This document shows, piece after piece, positions 30,848 through 40,937 of a stretch of 57,500 nucleotides of DNA. This DNA is from Prasinococcaceae sp. CCMP 1430 (lineage: Eukaryota > Prasinodermophyta > Palmophyllophyceae > Prasinococcales > Prasinococcaceae), in the NCBI GenBank assembly GCA_013416795.1, contig RQSC01000518.1, positions 72,510 through 130,009 of the forward strand, given 5' to 3'. The notes below the pieces were generated by a model. The model made no database searches and was not told where the DNA came from. It saw nothing but the letters and a program-made list of their open reading frames with translations. Made by a program: the position numbers and the translations under genes. How positions within the stretch are numbered: position 1 is the stretch's first letter; each line of letters begins with the position of its first letter.

Positions 30848-32017
30848 GGTCGCCGCAATGGCAGCAAGCAGGGGTCAGCCGAGCCAGCTCCCTTCTCCCC
30901 TTGGCGTCTGCGTGCGCACCGTGCCTCGTGCACGCGCGCGCTCGTGTGCGCGCGCTTTTCGCGCACACGGGCCTCCTGTGCTGGCCAACGCCGCTGCCGT
31001 TTCAACGCGCCGCAGCAGAGCGTGGCGCCCCTGCGCTGCGCCGCCCCGCCCCCGCGCCTGCGACATCCTAGCCGGCCGGGCTGTGGCACGTCCGCGTCGC
31101 GCGCTCCTCGGTGTGCGGCACCGCCGCCGGCCCGTGCCCTGGCCGGCCCCCTCCCTTCCCGCCTGCCTGCCTGCCCACCTGCCCGCCTGCCTGCCTGCCC
31201 TCCCAGCTCGGAGCCAGCCCCGAGCGCCGCACCCGCTCCACCCCATGGCCAGCCGGGATGGGGGCATTTGATTGGACCCCCCGTCCGCATGCGCATGCGC
31301 ATCATGCATGTTCCCCCCGCATTTTCCTTTCCGAGAAGCCCTCACGGTTTTTGATTGTCTCTCTTCTTCTGCCACGCGTACGAGCGAGGAGGTGCGTGAT
31401 GTGATGTGATGTGACCCATCATCATGGCCTCATCATGCGAGCGCGTGCTCGGTCCGACGGGGCGCGTGGAGGATCTGCACCCCGCAGAGCTCCCGCTCGC
31501 GGGACCCCACCCACCGCCCGCGCGCGCGCGCGCGCGCGCGCTCGCGCGCTCGCGCGGTGCTGTTGGCCGGCGGGAGAGCAGAGGCGAGCACACTGCGCCG
31601 CGCTGCGCCGCGCTGCGCTGCGGGCGGGGGCCGGGTTGGGGGCTGCGGGGGTGGGGGGAGGGCGAAGGGGGAAAGAGGGCGAAGGCGGGGCGTCACGGGG
31701 AGGGGCCGGGGGAGGGACGAGCGGTTGCGGGGGAACAGACTCCGCGCCCCGCGCGCTGCGCTGTGCGCGCGTCTACGCACCACCCGATAGCTCGAGTGCC
31801 ACGCCCAACAGACAGCGCTGCCGGCCTGCGCCGCGCTGCCGGCGGGCGCTGCGCTGGCCGTCTGTGCCACGCGCCCAGCGGCACGCAGGGTGGGTGCGCA
31901 CACCTACACGCGTGAGCTGCTGATGCGTACGTTGCACCTGCGGCGGCCCGAGAAAGCCCGCGTCCTCCTGCGGCAGGCGCGGGTGACGCGGGACGACCCG
32001 ACGTGCGTGGGGTGGTG
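30848..32017. other. GC-rich low-complexity region upstream of exportin-7
   Basis: These 1170 bases hold several simple repeats: CCTG/CCTGC units at about 31161-31200, a TGTGA run at 31396-31415, a CG dinucleotide run at 31519-31546 and GCTGCGCCGC units near 31597-31620. The open frames are low-complexity and mostly shadows. The exception is an open frame at 31791-32016 that ends just at the next ATG and may be a coding exon. Confidence 0.4.
31519..31546. repeat. CG dinucleotide run
   Basis: This is an alternating purine-pyrimidine run of CG dinucleotides between the exportin-7 start and the next plus-strand gene. Such runs can adopt Z-DNA. No coding role is seen. Confidence 0.6.
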
Positions 32018-32635
32018 ATGAAGCGTGCGGCAGACGAAGGCGACCGCCTTGGCGCCGCTGGGGCTGCAACAGCCGCGGCAGCCGTGGTGCCATGGCCAGC
32101 TGCCTCGATGCACGACGCACAGGCAGCTAAGCGCCCAAGGAGAAGCGGCAACTGCCACGTAGGGGTGGAGAGTGGCACTCCCGTCGCTGCAGGGGTGCCG
32201 CAGCCACAGCTCCTGCTCAGGTCCCAGCTCGGTACCCAGCCTCAGTCCCCGCAACAACAGCAAGCCCAAAGGCCAGCCGACCACCTCCAATCGCCGGTAA
32301 CGCCGCACGTCCCACGGGCGCAGTGGCTTAGTTTAGCCGCGGCGCAGCCTGCCGCCGCTCCCATCACCGATACACAGTGGAACCGGAACGCCTCGGCCGC
32401 CACTGCATGCGCACCCAATACAATAGCTGCAACGCCGCTCGTGGACCGTACCACGGGCCTCCTTTTCGGCACGCAGGGCATCAACGATGCGCGAGCGGAG
32501 GACGCGCTGGCCGAGCCTATGGACCAACAGCCAGGTGGCCTGCGCCGCTCCAATTCGTGCCCTCTGATGGACTCGCTGCTTGCCTCGCCGCTCGTCCCGC
32601 GAGGCGCTGGGGGAACACCGCAGGAGCGGCAGTGA
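32018..32635 (+). CDS. Unknown Gln/Pro/Ala-rich protein, possible eIF4E-binding protein
   Basis: Not recognised as a family. The ATG at 32018 gives 205 low-complexity residues with a basic patch KRPRRS, a QQQQ run, and the C-terminal phospho-site-like RRSNSCPLMDSLL. An alternative model is also plausible. The upstream frame 31791-32002 contains YTRELLM, the YxxxxL-hydrophobic form of eIF4E-binding motifs. A GTGCGT donor at 32003 and a pyrimidine-rich acceptor ending at 32220 would join it in frame to TSQLGTQPQSPQQQQ. In that model 32018-32220 is intron and the first exon lies further upstream. Confidence 0.4.
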   Translation: MKRAADEGDRLGAAGAATAAAAVVPWPAASMHDAQAAKRPRRSGNCHVGVESGTPVAAGVPQPQLLLRSQLGTQPQSPQQQQAQRPADHLQSPVTPHVPRAQWLSLAAAQPAAAPITDTQWNRNASAATACAPNTIAATPLVDRTTGLLFGTQGINDARAEDALAEPMDQQPGGLRRSNSCPLMDSLLASPLVPRGAGGTPQERQ

Positions 32636-33045
32636 TGCTCATTCCAAGCATGCGCGAGGTCGTGGTGCGTTGACGGCGACGCAAATGCCCGCAGAGTGCT
32701 CGTGCCACCGGGCGCGCGCAGCTTCGCCACAAGTGCGCACATCCTGGCACTTTTGGGGCGCCACACAAATAAGCAGCTGCTAAGTTGTGTGATTGAGTAT
32801 GTGCAATACTGTGGGCACACGCCAACAGTTGTGAGTGGGCCCATGCCTCGTCCTGCCACTCAGCTTGCGCGCGCCCATTCACCGTCGCGACAGGACTAGC
32901 CGCAGCGAAGCGCTCTAGTACTTACGAGGCTCGTCCGACCGACATGATCTATGCAGCCGAGCGCTGCGCACACGCATACAGATGACCTTGCGCGGCCTGC
33001 ACACGCCGCGCGCGCGGTTAAAGCGGTCGGGGGAACGACGCCAGC
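32636..33045. other. Intergenic 3' region
   Basis: These 410 bases lie between convergent stop codons. The middle (32750-32820) is less GC-rich than average. No gene was seen. Confidence 0.35.
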
Positions 33046-33828
33046 TCACTCTTCAGTCGAGATGACAGCCACCTCGGCGACCTCGTCTCCGTTAGCGGCC
33101 TGCTCCGCAGCCACTTCCGCGTTGTACTCGAGCACGCCCGAGCCGAGGGCGTACACGAGATACGCTGCCACCAGCGTGATGCCGCCCGTGTACAGCGGCC
33201 CGGTCCACTTCTGTGTCTTCTCGGGCCCGAGCAAAAACAGCGAGATGGAGCCAAACAGCAGCACGGTGCCCAGGATGGCGTCGTGGATAATGTAGCTGCG
33301 GCGAGGCGGGGGACGAGAGCGTGCGCGGAGCGGGTGTGCCACATGCGCACACCGAATCACTCGCGACGGTCAACACTCGCACGCAAGCCGCGAGCGCGCG
33401 CAGAGGCGCGCACACTGCCCTGAGGTTGAGCGGGCGCTCGCTGGCACCTCCTGGCATAAGTGTGAAGTGCTCGCGCACAGGCGCCTCGCTCACCTCGGGA
33501 TGAGCCTCTCTGCGATGGCCTCAATGCGCGCGTAGTTGGCAGGATCGCACGAGGGGTTCTGCTCGCATGCGCTCAGCGGCTTAGGCTTGTCTGCGGCGGG
33601 GTTGAGGAGGCCCGCGAGGTCGCCAAGCGCTCCGCCGTGCGCTCCGCCGTGCGCGAGCGGTTCCGCATCGATCACTGCGGCGGCATGCGTGTGCAGTGCG
33701 AGCGCCGCGTCCGCGTGCTCGGCGAGCGCGCGCGGGGCGGCGCGCCGCCGCGCCGATGCTCGCCCGCGCGCTCTCCCCGCCGGACATGCTGCCGCCTTTG
33801 CTAGCGTCGCTTGGCGTGCGAGCGCCAT
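33046..33828 (-). CDS. Unknown plastid-type membrane protein, two exons
   Basis: The family is not recognised. Exon 1 is 33828-33494 and exon 2 is 33295-33046 (intron of 198 bases, donor GTGAGC), giving 194 residues. The split codon makes ERLIPSYIIHDAILG. The first 40 residues are rich in Ala and Arg with almost no acid, like a transit peptide. The mature part has a conserved-looking CEQNPSCDPANYARI segment. Two membrane spans follow: IIHDAILGTVLLFGSISLFLL and GGITLVAAYLVYALGSGVL, joined by GPEKTQKWTGPLYT. The tail is acidic. This layout resembles a small thylakoid or envelope protein. Confidence 0.65.
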
Positions 33829-35236
33829 GGCTGCCTGCTCTACCCACCCGCCTGCCCGCTCGCTCGCGCTCGTTAGGCTGTGTGGCGCTCGCCCCCGCGG
33901 ATTCCTTCCCTCGTTCAGCCGGGACTCCCCTCGGCCTTGCCCCCCCCCCCCCTCCCGAGGCCCCCTCCCCCCTGCCTGCTCTGCTGCGAGCTGCGTGCGG
34001 GCCGCGCCGGCGGGACGTGCGGATGGCCCCGGCGAAAGTGCCGGCCCCCGCAGGAACGACTCAATCAAACGCATTTCCGTTAGGCATTTGCCGGCAATTG
34101 GTGCGTCGCGCGCACGAAGCGCGAGGTGCGCACAAAACGCGGGGGGCCGGCACGCGCACGCTTATCGGGATCGGGATCCGGGGCATGTGGCGATTCGCCT
34201 GAGCAGACATCGCCTTGCGATTTCTGGTAGAAAGGGTTTCATATTTTAGGTTTTTGTAACGTAGGGTGTACAGAACGGGGCAAACCCTAAATGCCACCCG
34301 CAAAACACGCGCGGGCGTCGACGCCGGCACAGCGCGCACGCGGCGAGCGCTCGCGCGCGCGCAGGGCGGCCGCGGCCGCGGCCGGCAGGGGGCGGGCGAC
34401 GGATGCGACGGAGGCCATCTCTGCTCTGATTCGACGTGCCAACTCGCTGCGCCGCTCCTCGTCCGCCGTGTGGCGCCCCCGCACGCGCGCGCGCGCAAAA
34501 AGCCTCCCGCTGCTGCTGCTGCTGCGCGCGCGCGCGGCAGCGCACTGGCTGCCCGCCCGCGCGCCCGCGTGGCGCGCCGCCGGTGACCGAGCGTAATCCA
34601 CGCCGACGAAATCCCACTCCTCACGAGAATTTCCCCATGCGAACAACCCTTCTGGCGCGCGGCGCGGCCCCGGCGTCGCGCGTCCGAACGCCGCTCCGGA
34701 AAGAAGCGGTCCCACGACACGCTCCGGAAGCGCGGGCGCCCCGCGCCGCCGCCGGCCGGGCGCCGACGAAAAAAGGCGCGTCGTCAAGGAAATGGATCCA
34801 AAATCAGGTGACGTCGCCGCACATCGAAGTCCACCGGCGCTACCGACTGCGCGGAAAATGACCCGACTTGCTCGGGACGAGCCCACCATCCAGCCAGCGA
34901 GCCAGAGGCAAAACGTTTCTCCTTCGTCGTTGCCAAACACATGGACCGACCGAGCCGACCTAACGACCCTCGCATCCGCTTGCTCGGATCGTCGGTGTCT
35001 TTTTTTGTGCGGGGGTGCCGCTTTTCGGGTCATTTCTCCGCATGAAGGCGAGTCTATCCGGAATCGCGATTCGTGGCTGTCGGTGGTTCGGGCGGTGCGT
35101 AGGCGGGTGCGCGCGCGGCGCTGCTGCGCCGCCGCTCGACGTGCGCGGGCCGGAGCGAGGCGGCAGGGGTGAGGTGGCTGGAGCGAGGACGCCGGAGCGC
35201 GCGTGCTGCGGGCGCGCCCTCACAGATCTTGCCGCG
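33829..35236. promoter_or_regulatory. Long head-to-head upstream region with telomere-like motifs
   Basis: These 1408 bases lie between divergent starts. An AGGTTTTTGTAACGTAGGG stretch at 34246-34264 and AAACCCTAA at 34282-34290 are telomere-like. A GC-rich part with CG runs (34320-34570) follows, then a mixed-composition part at 34790-35030. The reductase frame is open back to an ATG at 35042, so the right end may be coding. Confidence 0.4.
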
Positions 35237-36481
35237 ATGGACCTGGTGGCACCCGCCAGCACGCAAGCGCGGGCGGCGCATAGTGGCCACCGACCTGCCA
35301 CACGTCGGCACCGGCAGCGGCGCTCGCGGGGGACCTGGGTGCACGCGAACCGCAGCAGCGGGGATGCATGCGCCACCAGCGGGCCCGACAAGCTCATGCT
35401 CGGCACGATGCAGCTCGGCGAGCTTCTCGGTCGCGAGGCGTCGTTCGCGCTGCTGTCGCATGCGCTCCGCGAACATGGTGTGCGCGCATTCGATAGCGCA
35501 GAGATGTATCCGGTGCCCCAACGAGCCGCTACTGCCGGCGATTCGGAGCGCATCATCGGTGCATGGATGCGCGTGGCAGGCGTGGCGCGCGACAGCGTCT
35601 TGCTCAGCACCAAAGCGACCGGCCCTGGGGACATGGAGTGGATCCGCGGTGGACCTGGCCCGCTCACGGCCGACGCCATCGAGACTGCACTCGACGGCTC
35701 GCTGCGCCGCATGGGCACCGATTACGTGGATATCTACCATCTGCACTGGCCCGACCGCTACGTGCCAATGTTTGGCGAAGTGCACTACGATGTAAATCGA
35801 CGCTTCCGCGGCGCTGTGCCTCTCGAGGAGCAGCTGGAGGCGCTCCAGCGCGCCATTCACAAGGGCAAGGTCAGGCGCGCGGCGCTCAGCAACGAGACTC
35901 CCTACGGAGTCGCCCGCTGCGTGCACGCGGCCGGCGGAGCAAGCGCGCCCACCTCGTGCGCAAAGGTGTCAGCTGTTCAGCAGGCGTACAGCCTCCTCAA
36001 CCGTACATTTGACGCGGGTCTCGCAGAGGCGTGCGTCGAGGGCGGCGTATCGTTGCTGGCGTATGCGCCGCTTGCGGCGGGGCTGCTCAGCGGCAAGTAT
36101 CACGGCTACAGCGGGGCTTCCGTGGAGGTCGACGCGGGAGAATTGAGTGCGAGCTGCCACGGTGGCCCCGGCGGGGCGCGCCTGAACATGTATACCGGGA
36201 AAGGGGATGAGGATGAGGAGCGGTACCACCCAGAGGCGCCGAATGTCGAGGAAGCTGTTCACGAGTACATGGCCCTGGCCGCCGCCGTCGGCGAGACGCC
36301 AGCATCCTTCGCGCTCCGCTTCGTTCTGAGCCATCCGATGCTGGAACGCGCTGTCATAGGCGCCACGTGCGCCCAGCAGCTCGACGAGCTGTGCGGCGCG
36401 GCACAGCGAGGGCCTCTCGACGAGCGCTCGCTCGAGCGCATCGACCACGTGCATGCTCGCTACCCGAACCCGACGCCGTGA
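35237..36481 (+). CDS. Aldo/keto reductase, Tas-like
   Basis: An NADPH-dependent oxidoreductase with the AKR barrel. The ATG at 35237 gives 414 residues. The in-frame ATG at 35042 is the alternative start and would lengthen the N-terminal extension. The catalytic tetrad is Asp 86 and Tyr 91 in FDSAEMYPVP, Lys 126 in LSTKAT and His 170 in YHLHWPDRY. DSAEMYPVP, LSNETPYGVAR and QQAYSLLNRTFDAGLAE are hallmarks of the bacterial Tas branch, which is also found in plants and algae. The first 50 residues are basic and lack homology, which fits a plastid transit peptide. The natural substrate is unknown. A TGTAA motif lies about 45 bases after the stop. Confidence 0.88.
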   Translation: MDLVAPASTQARAAHSGHRPATRRHRQRRSRGTWVHANRSSGDACATSGPDKLMLGTMQLGELLGREASFALLSHALREHGVRAFDSAEMYPVPQRAATAGDSERIIGAWMRVAGVARDSVLLSTKATGPGDMEWIRGGPGPLTADAIETALDGSLRRMGTDYVDIYHLHWPDRYVPMFGEVHYDVNRRFRGAVPLEEQLEALQRAIHKGKVRRAALSNETPYGVARCVHAAGGASAPTSCAKVSAVQQAYSLLNRTFDAGLAEACVEGGVSLLAYAPLAAGLLSGKYHGYSGASVEVDAGELSASCHGGPGGARLNMYTGKGDEDEERYHPEAPNVEEAVHEYMALAAAVGETPASFALRFVLSHPMLERAVIGATCAQQLDELCGAAQRGPLDERSLERIDHVHARYPNPTP

Positions 36482-36680
36482 GTGCAACGCGCCATGAGTG
36501 CAAAACCTGTTTGTATTAATTCCAGCGATGTAAAATACGTGTACAGTGTGACCGCCGCGCGTTCGCAGCTTTTTGCGCGTGTGACCGCCGGAGTGCTCGC
36601 GCGTGTGCGCGTTCGGTTTGCCTCGGCTCTGACTCCCGGTGGGGCCGCCGCCGAAGATTGAAAGCAGGTCGGTGGGACCG

Positions 36681-38096
36681 CTAGAAGTCCTCAGAGAGCT
36701 CTGTGCCGAACCACCTGTTCATCGCCTCGTACGTCGCCCAGCAGATGGCCGCGCTCGGCGAGTGATACAGAACGCGCGGCCACATACCGCGTAGAAGGGC
36801 AAGTTTCCCCTCCTCTCGCGCAATGCGGCGCATGGTCGGAATAACGTCCTGCGCGTACGCGACGATGCCATCGCTGCCGCCACCCGTGACCCCCACGTGC
36901 TGCGTCTGCAGGCGCGTCTTCACCACGTCGAGCGGTGTCGTCACCGAGCTCGCCACCGCCCCGGCCGCGGCACCACTCACGAGGTGCACAAGGACCTGTC
37001 CGTTTCCAGTCTCCGGCTCACTCGGAGTGCCCACCACCGCCGCGCTGCAGCCAGTGTCCGCAGCGAGCCGCTGCGTCCCCCCGTCGGCCCCAACCGTCGC
37101 CACCTCGAGCTGCCGCGCCTCTCCCACGCGCTCCGCCTTTGTAACCGCCCCGGCGGGCCCGTGCACATCACCGCCGCTGAGCGCGCGCTTCGAGAGCTCG
37201 TACGTGGTGAAGTAGAGCGCCGTGTAGGGTATGTTCATGATGAGCGTTGTTCGGTAGCTTGCGTAGAATGCCCCGAGCCCCTCTCTGCGGATCATGTTGC
37301 GCATCGTTTTCTGCATGCACCCACCCGCCAGCTGCTGTCGTTGCTTCACTGTGTCCATCGGCGTCGATATGGCATCCGCTGCGACAGTTGCAAAGCCGCC
37401 CGCGAGTGAATACACGAGCGGCCCAGCGGTGTCTCCCGGCACGCGCTTCTCCAGTTCGCGCTTGATCGCCTCGTACACTGCGAAATACACGCCGTGCGCG
37501 GGCCCTGCCGCCGCCGCCATCGCCGGCATACCGCGCCAAAGCGCGCCCATGCCCTCCCGCCGCACTACGCGCCTGGCAATGCGATGTAGCGGCTTGTGAA
37601 TTTGCCCGCGTGGCTCGGCGCAAGGTGCGGTGCGAAGTGCCTGCAGGCGCGTCTTGACAGTGTCCACCGGAAACTGAACGCGCGTCGTTGTGAGCAACGT
37701 GCGGGGTCGTTGTGTCAGAGGCCGTGAGGGCACGCGTGCGCGCGGTGGGGGCGGTGCGGAGGCAGAGTGGCCAAGCGCAAGCTCTTGCGGTGGTGGCACG
37801 CGCGCGCGCGCGCGAGAGAGAGAGAGAGCACAGTGTGGGCAAGCGCGCGATCCACGCACCATTGTGCAGTGCTCGACGACCCCCGCCGCCGCGCCTGCCG
37901 CCATGTGCTGCCAGAAGAGCGCGCGTTCGGGTGAAACTGCGGCTTCCGCTGCTGCTGCCATTTGCCCGACGGCATAGCGCCCGCTACTTTCTCCGCCACT
38001 GTCGCCGCCGCTGCATCCGCCGCCGGCGCTTGTGCCGCTGCTGCTGCTGCCGCCGCGGCCGCCGCCGTGGCTTCGAGCGTCCGCCGCTCCCGCCAT
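36681..38096 (-). CDS. Mitochondrial carrier, mitoferrin-like, two exons
   Basis: Mitochondrial carrier family proteins exchange solutes across the inner membrane, and mitoferrins import iron. Exon 1 is 38096-37860 and exon 2 is 37673-36681 (intron of 186 bases, donor GTGCGT), giving 409 residues. The join restores the first signature, [19 protein letters not shown]. Second and third signatures are [13 protein letters not shown] and [56 protein letters not shown] and the VEH motif in helix 1 resemble MRS3/4 and SLC25A28/37. The N-terminus is Ser/Gly-rich. A low-complexity insertion sits between repeats 2 and 3. The substrate is inferred from the resemblance only. Confidence 0.8.
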   Translation of the reverse strand: MAGAADARSHGGGRGGSSSSGTSAGGGCSGGDSGGESSGRYAVGQMAAAAEAAVSPERALFWQHMAAGAAAGVVEHCTMVRGSRACPHCALSLSRARARVPPPQELALGHSASAPPPPRARVPSRPLTQRPRTLLTTTRVQFPVDTVKTRLQALRTAPCAEPRGQIHKPLHRIARRVVRREGMGALWRGMPAMAAAAGPAHGVYFAVYEAIKRELEKRVPGDTAGPLVYSLAGGFATVAADAISTPMDTVKQRQQLAGGCMQKTMRNMIRREGLGAFYASYRTTLIMNIPYTALYFTTYELSKRALSGGDVHGPAGAVTKAERVGEARQLEVATVGADGGTQRLAADTGCSAAVVGTPSEPETGNGQVLVHLVSGAAAGAVASSVTTPLDVVKTRLQTQHVGVTGGGSDGIVAYAQDVIPTMRRIAREEGKLALLRGMWPRVLYHSPSAAICWATYEAMNRWFGTELSEDF

Positions 38097-38327
38097 CGCG
38101 TCGGGCCAGCGGTGATCGGCGATCGCCGCGGCACGTCTGCGGCTCGGCTAGCGCTCGTGCGCGTGCCCCCCCCCCCCCCCACCCCCCCCGGCGCGCGCGC
38201 CCCCGCTTGCCTGCGGTCACACTCCCTCGCTCGCGCACTGCCACCTCCCTCTCTCTCCCGCGCGCTTGCGCGCTGGTGTGCCGCCTCCCCCCGGCGCGCA
38301 TTGGGCGCGGCTGCGGCGCTGCGCGAG
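38097..38327. other. Poly-C region between carrier and RAD51 fragment
   Basis: A long C tract at about 38166-38189, broken by one A, and further C-rich DNA lie here. The frame is open but does not encode the N-terminal helix-hairpin-helix part of RAD51 that should precede 38328. The tract may be a promoter for the carrier or an assembly weak point. Confidence 0.5.
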
Positions 38328-38827
38328 GGCGGGCTGGAGACGGGGTCCATCACGGAGATCTACGGCGAGTTCCGCACAGGCAAGACGCAGCTCTGTCATA
38401 CGCTGTGCGTGACGTGCCAGCTGCCAATGGACCAGGGCGGGGGCGAGGGCAAGGCGTTGTATATCGACACGGAGGGCACATTCCGCCCGCAGCGCCTCGT
38501 GCAGATCGCCGAGCGCTTCGGCCTGAACGCGCAGGACGTGCTGGACAACGTGGCGTACGCGCGCGCGTACAATAGCGACCACCAGAGCCAGCTGCTCCTG
38601 CAGGCCGCCAGTATGATGACCGAGCAGCGCTTCGCGCTGCTGATCGTCGACAGTGCGACTGCGCTCTACCGCACGGACTACAACGGCCGTGGGGAGCTGA
38701 GCGCGCGCCAGGTGCACCTCGGCAGGTTCCTGAGGAGCCTGCAGCGGCTAGCCGACGAATTCGGCATCGCGGTCGTGGTGACCAACCAGGTCGTGGCCAA
38801 GGTCGACGGTGGCCCCATGGCATTCGG
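38328..38827 (+). CDS. RAD51: RAD51 recombinase core, partial (both ends missing)
   Basis: RAD51 forms the filament for strand exchange in recombination. About 166 residues of the ATPase core are present. [20 protein letters not shown] holds the Walker A box, followed by [13 protein letters not shown] and the Walker B region [15 protein letters not shown], then [12 protein letters not shown] and [12 protein letters not shown]. These choices ([22 protein letters not shown]) mark RAD51, not DMC1. The segment stops at an ambiguous base N at 38828, after which the expected KKPIGG and RKGRG parts do not follow in any frame. Upstream, the family's HhH domain is missing. If an intron acceptor exists it is the GAG before 38328. 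This is either a misassembled gene or a pseudogene. Confidence 0.8.
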
Positions 38828-38828
38828 N
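38828..38828. other. Ambiguous base N, likely gap or assembly join
   Basis: This is the only N in the window. RAD51 homology ends exactly here, and sequence leading into HisIE begins after it, so it probably stands for a gap of unknown length. Confidence 0.7.
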
Positions 38829-39068
38829 GGAGACGGACGCCTCCGGGCGGCGGTGGGTGCGCGACGCGCGCGGCAAGCGCATCGGCGTCGCGCCGGGCGC
38901 CAGGCGCGAGAGGAGGGGGGAGGAGGACGCCGGGGGCGGCAAGGGCGGCTTCGCGGCGCTCAAAAAGGGCGCCGGCGACGGCGAAGGCGGCTTCAGGTGC
39001 GCGCGCGGCCGCGCGGGCGCACGGCGCCCACGGCGCCCACGGCGTCCCGTCGGGGCCAGGTGGCGCAG

Positions 39069-39793
39069 TGGACGTCGACGCGTTCCTCGACACGCTCAAG
39101 TGGAACGCGGACGGCCATGTGTGTGCAATCGCGCAGCACGTCAACACCGGCCAGATCCTGATGCAGGCGTTCGCAGACAGGACGGCCGTGCGCAAGACGC
39201 TGCTCGAGGGCAAGGCGACGTTCTGGAGCCGCAGCCGCGCCTCGCTGTGGACCAAGGGCGAGACAAGTGGCAACTTCATCCGCGTGCACGAGGTTTACAT
39301 GGACTGCGACGCGGACTCGCTCATCTACCTGTCGACTCCCGACGGGCCTTCGTGCCACACGGGCGCTGACACGTGCTTCTTTGCGCCGCTGCACGCGAGC
39401 GGGGGAGAGGACACGAGCAGCCCCACCGTGGAGGTCGGCGAGGACAAACAGTTGCTGACGACGCTGTTCGGGCTGGAGCGCACCATCCTCGAGCGCAAGG
39501 CTGCGCTGGGCGAGCCTCTGGCTGATGGAGCCAAGCCTTCGTGGACTGCTAAGCTGCTCACGGATCCCGACCTGTGCTGTAAGAAGGTGCGAGAGGAGGC
39601 CGACGAGCTCTGCCGGACGTACGAGGACAAGGAGGGCAGGCAGGCGACCGCCTCGGAGATGGCGGATGTGCTGTACCACTCGATGGTCCTATGTGCGCAT
39701 GAGGGTGTGGCACTTGAGGAGGTGGTGGAGGTGCTCAGGGGGCGGTTCACGCAAAGCGGCATCGAGGAGAAGGCCGCGCGCGCGGCGAAGTGA
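39069..39793 (+). CDS. Histidine biosynthesis bifunctional protein HisIE (HISN2-like), 5' partial
   Basis: The protein carries two steps of histidine synthesis: phosphoribosyl-AMP cyclohydrolase and phosphoribosyl-ATP pyrophosphatase, in plants within plastids. The cyclohydrolase half has FWSRSRASLWTKGETSGNF, the metal site DCDAD and the cysteines in SCHTGADTCFF. The pyrophosphatase half has LEERTILERK-like LERTILERKAA and REEADELCRTYEDKEGRQ...EMADVLYHSMVL. No ATG lies in frame between the N at 38828 and 39069. A CAG acceptor ends at 39068, so the 5' exon is likely missing in the gap. The open stretch upstream (38831-39068) is Ala/Arg-rich and could instead be a transit peptide. Confidence 0.88.
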
Positions 39794-40022
39794 GCGCCGA
39801 AAGCGAGCAAGCGCAGTGTGTGCGTGGGACGGGCGTTGGGATGGGAGCTTTCGTGCTCGCGCGCCTTCAGGCTTCGGCAAGAGCGCAGAGCGAGTGTGAG
39901 AGCGCACACTCCTGTTCGATAAGTTCCTCAAAATTGCATCATCTGAGGCTGGCGCACGCATGAGTGGCGCCGAGAACGCGCCCGCGCCGCCACGCGCACG
40001 TGTGTTGGCGCATAACCAGGTC

Positions 40023-40937
40023 TCAGCCCATGACCAACGTGAGCCACCCGATGGCTAGCGCCATCAGGAAGAACGGATAGACGGCGAGCGCGCGCCGTGT
40101 CTCACCCACGGCAGCGCCAACATACGGCACCGCTGCGTAGCTGCTCCAGCCGACGCCAAGCAACACCATCAGCACCCTCCACAGGCGATTCGCAACCGGT
40201 AGACAGAGCGCCGCGGCGAGCACCAGCGGGAAGATGCAGTATCCCAGCAAGCTCAGACTCTGGAAGAACATGATGGTGCCCCCGAGCGCCTTGACGTTGA
40301 CAGTGATCACGACGGATCCAGCGGCGACTGTTGTGAACACGACACTGAACACGAGGCCCATGGAGTCGGAGCCATCGTCGGTCTTGCCGCCACCATGGCC
40401 GATCGATATGAGCGCGGAGAGCGCAAGAACGTACAGGGCTGGGCCGTAGAGGTCCCATTCTCGCAGCGCGTCGCGCCCCCATCCCTGGTCACGACGAGGG
40501 AGGAGAACCTGAGCGCGGTGGGAGGCGACGGAGCGGAGAGTCAGAATGCGCAGTGGCTACAAGCAGCCGCGCAGCGGACGAGCGCGGCAGCGCAAAAGGT
40601 GGCGGGCTAGCGCCCCCGGCAGGCGCAGTCGCACCTGGCGAGTGTTGGTCGCAACACGTCGCACATCGCGCATCAGCGTCGTCCACACCGACTCGTCCAG
40701 GGCGGCCTCCTCAGACGGAGAGGGACCACCGCCGAAGCCCGCTGCTGCTCCTGGTGCGCCAGCGGTCGAGGCAGTCGCAATGACGAACGGATTCTGTTCC
40801 ACTTCGCCACTCCCGCCGCTACCTCCCGCCGCACCAACGGACGCGTTTCCGCCGCCGCCGCTCAAGTTTGCGTCCTCGCCGAAGATCTCATCAATCTGGT
40901 CCAGCCCCTCGATGGTCACTTCCTTCTCCTCGGCCAT
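40023..40937 (-). CDS. YIPF6-like Yip1-domain Golgi membrane protein, two exons
   Basis: Yip1-domain proteins act with Rab GTPases in Golgi traffic. Exon 1 is 40937-40635 and exon 2 is 40508-40023 (intron of 126 bases, donor GTGCGA), giving 262 residues. Exon 1 holds a Gly/Ala-rich cytosolic part and LDESVWTTLMRDVRRVA, the YIPF6 signature before the membrane region. Exon 2 starts VLLPRRDQGWGRDALREWDLYGPALY, then has about five membrane spans, including ALGGTIMFFQSLSLLGYC and RRALAVYPFFLMALAIGW, both diagnostic of this branch. Confidence 0.9.

Noticed and set aside
30195-30968. Minus-strand frame across the exportin-7 first intron
   Set aside because: Exon 1 and exon 2 of exportin-7 explain the conserved parts. 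This frame mixes intron and shifted exon sequence.
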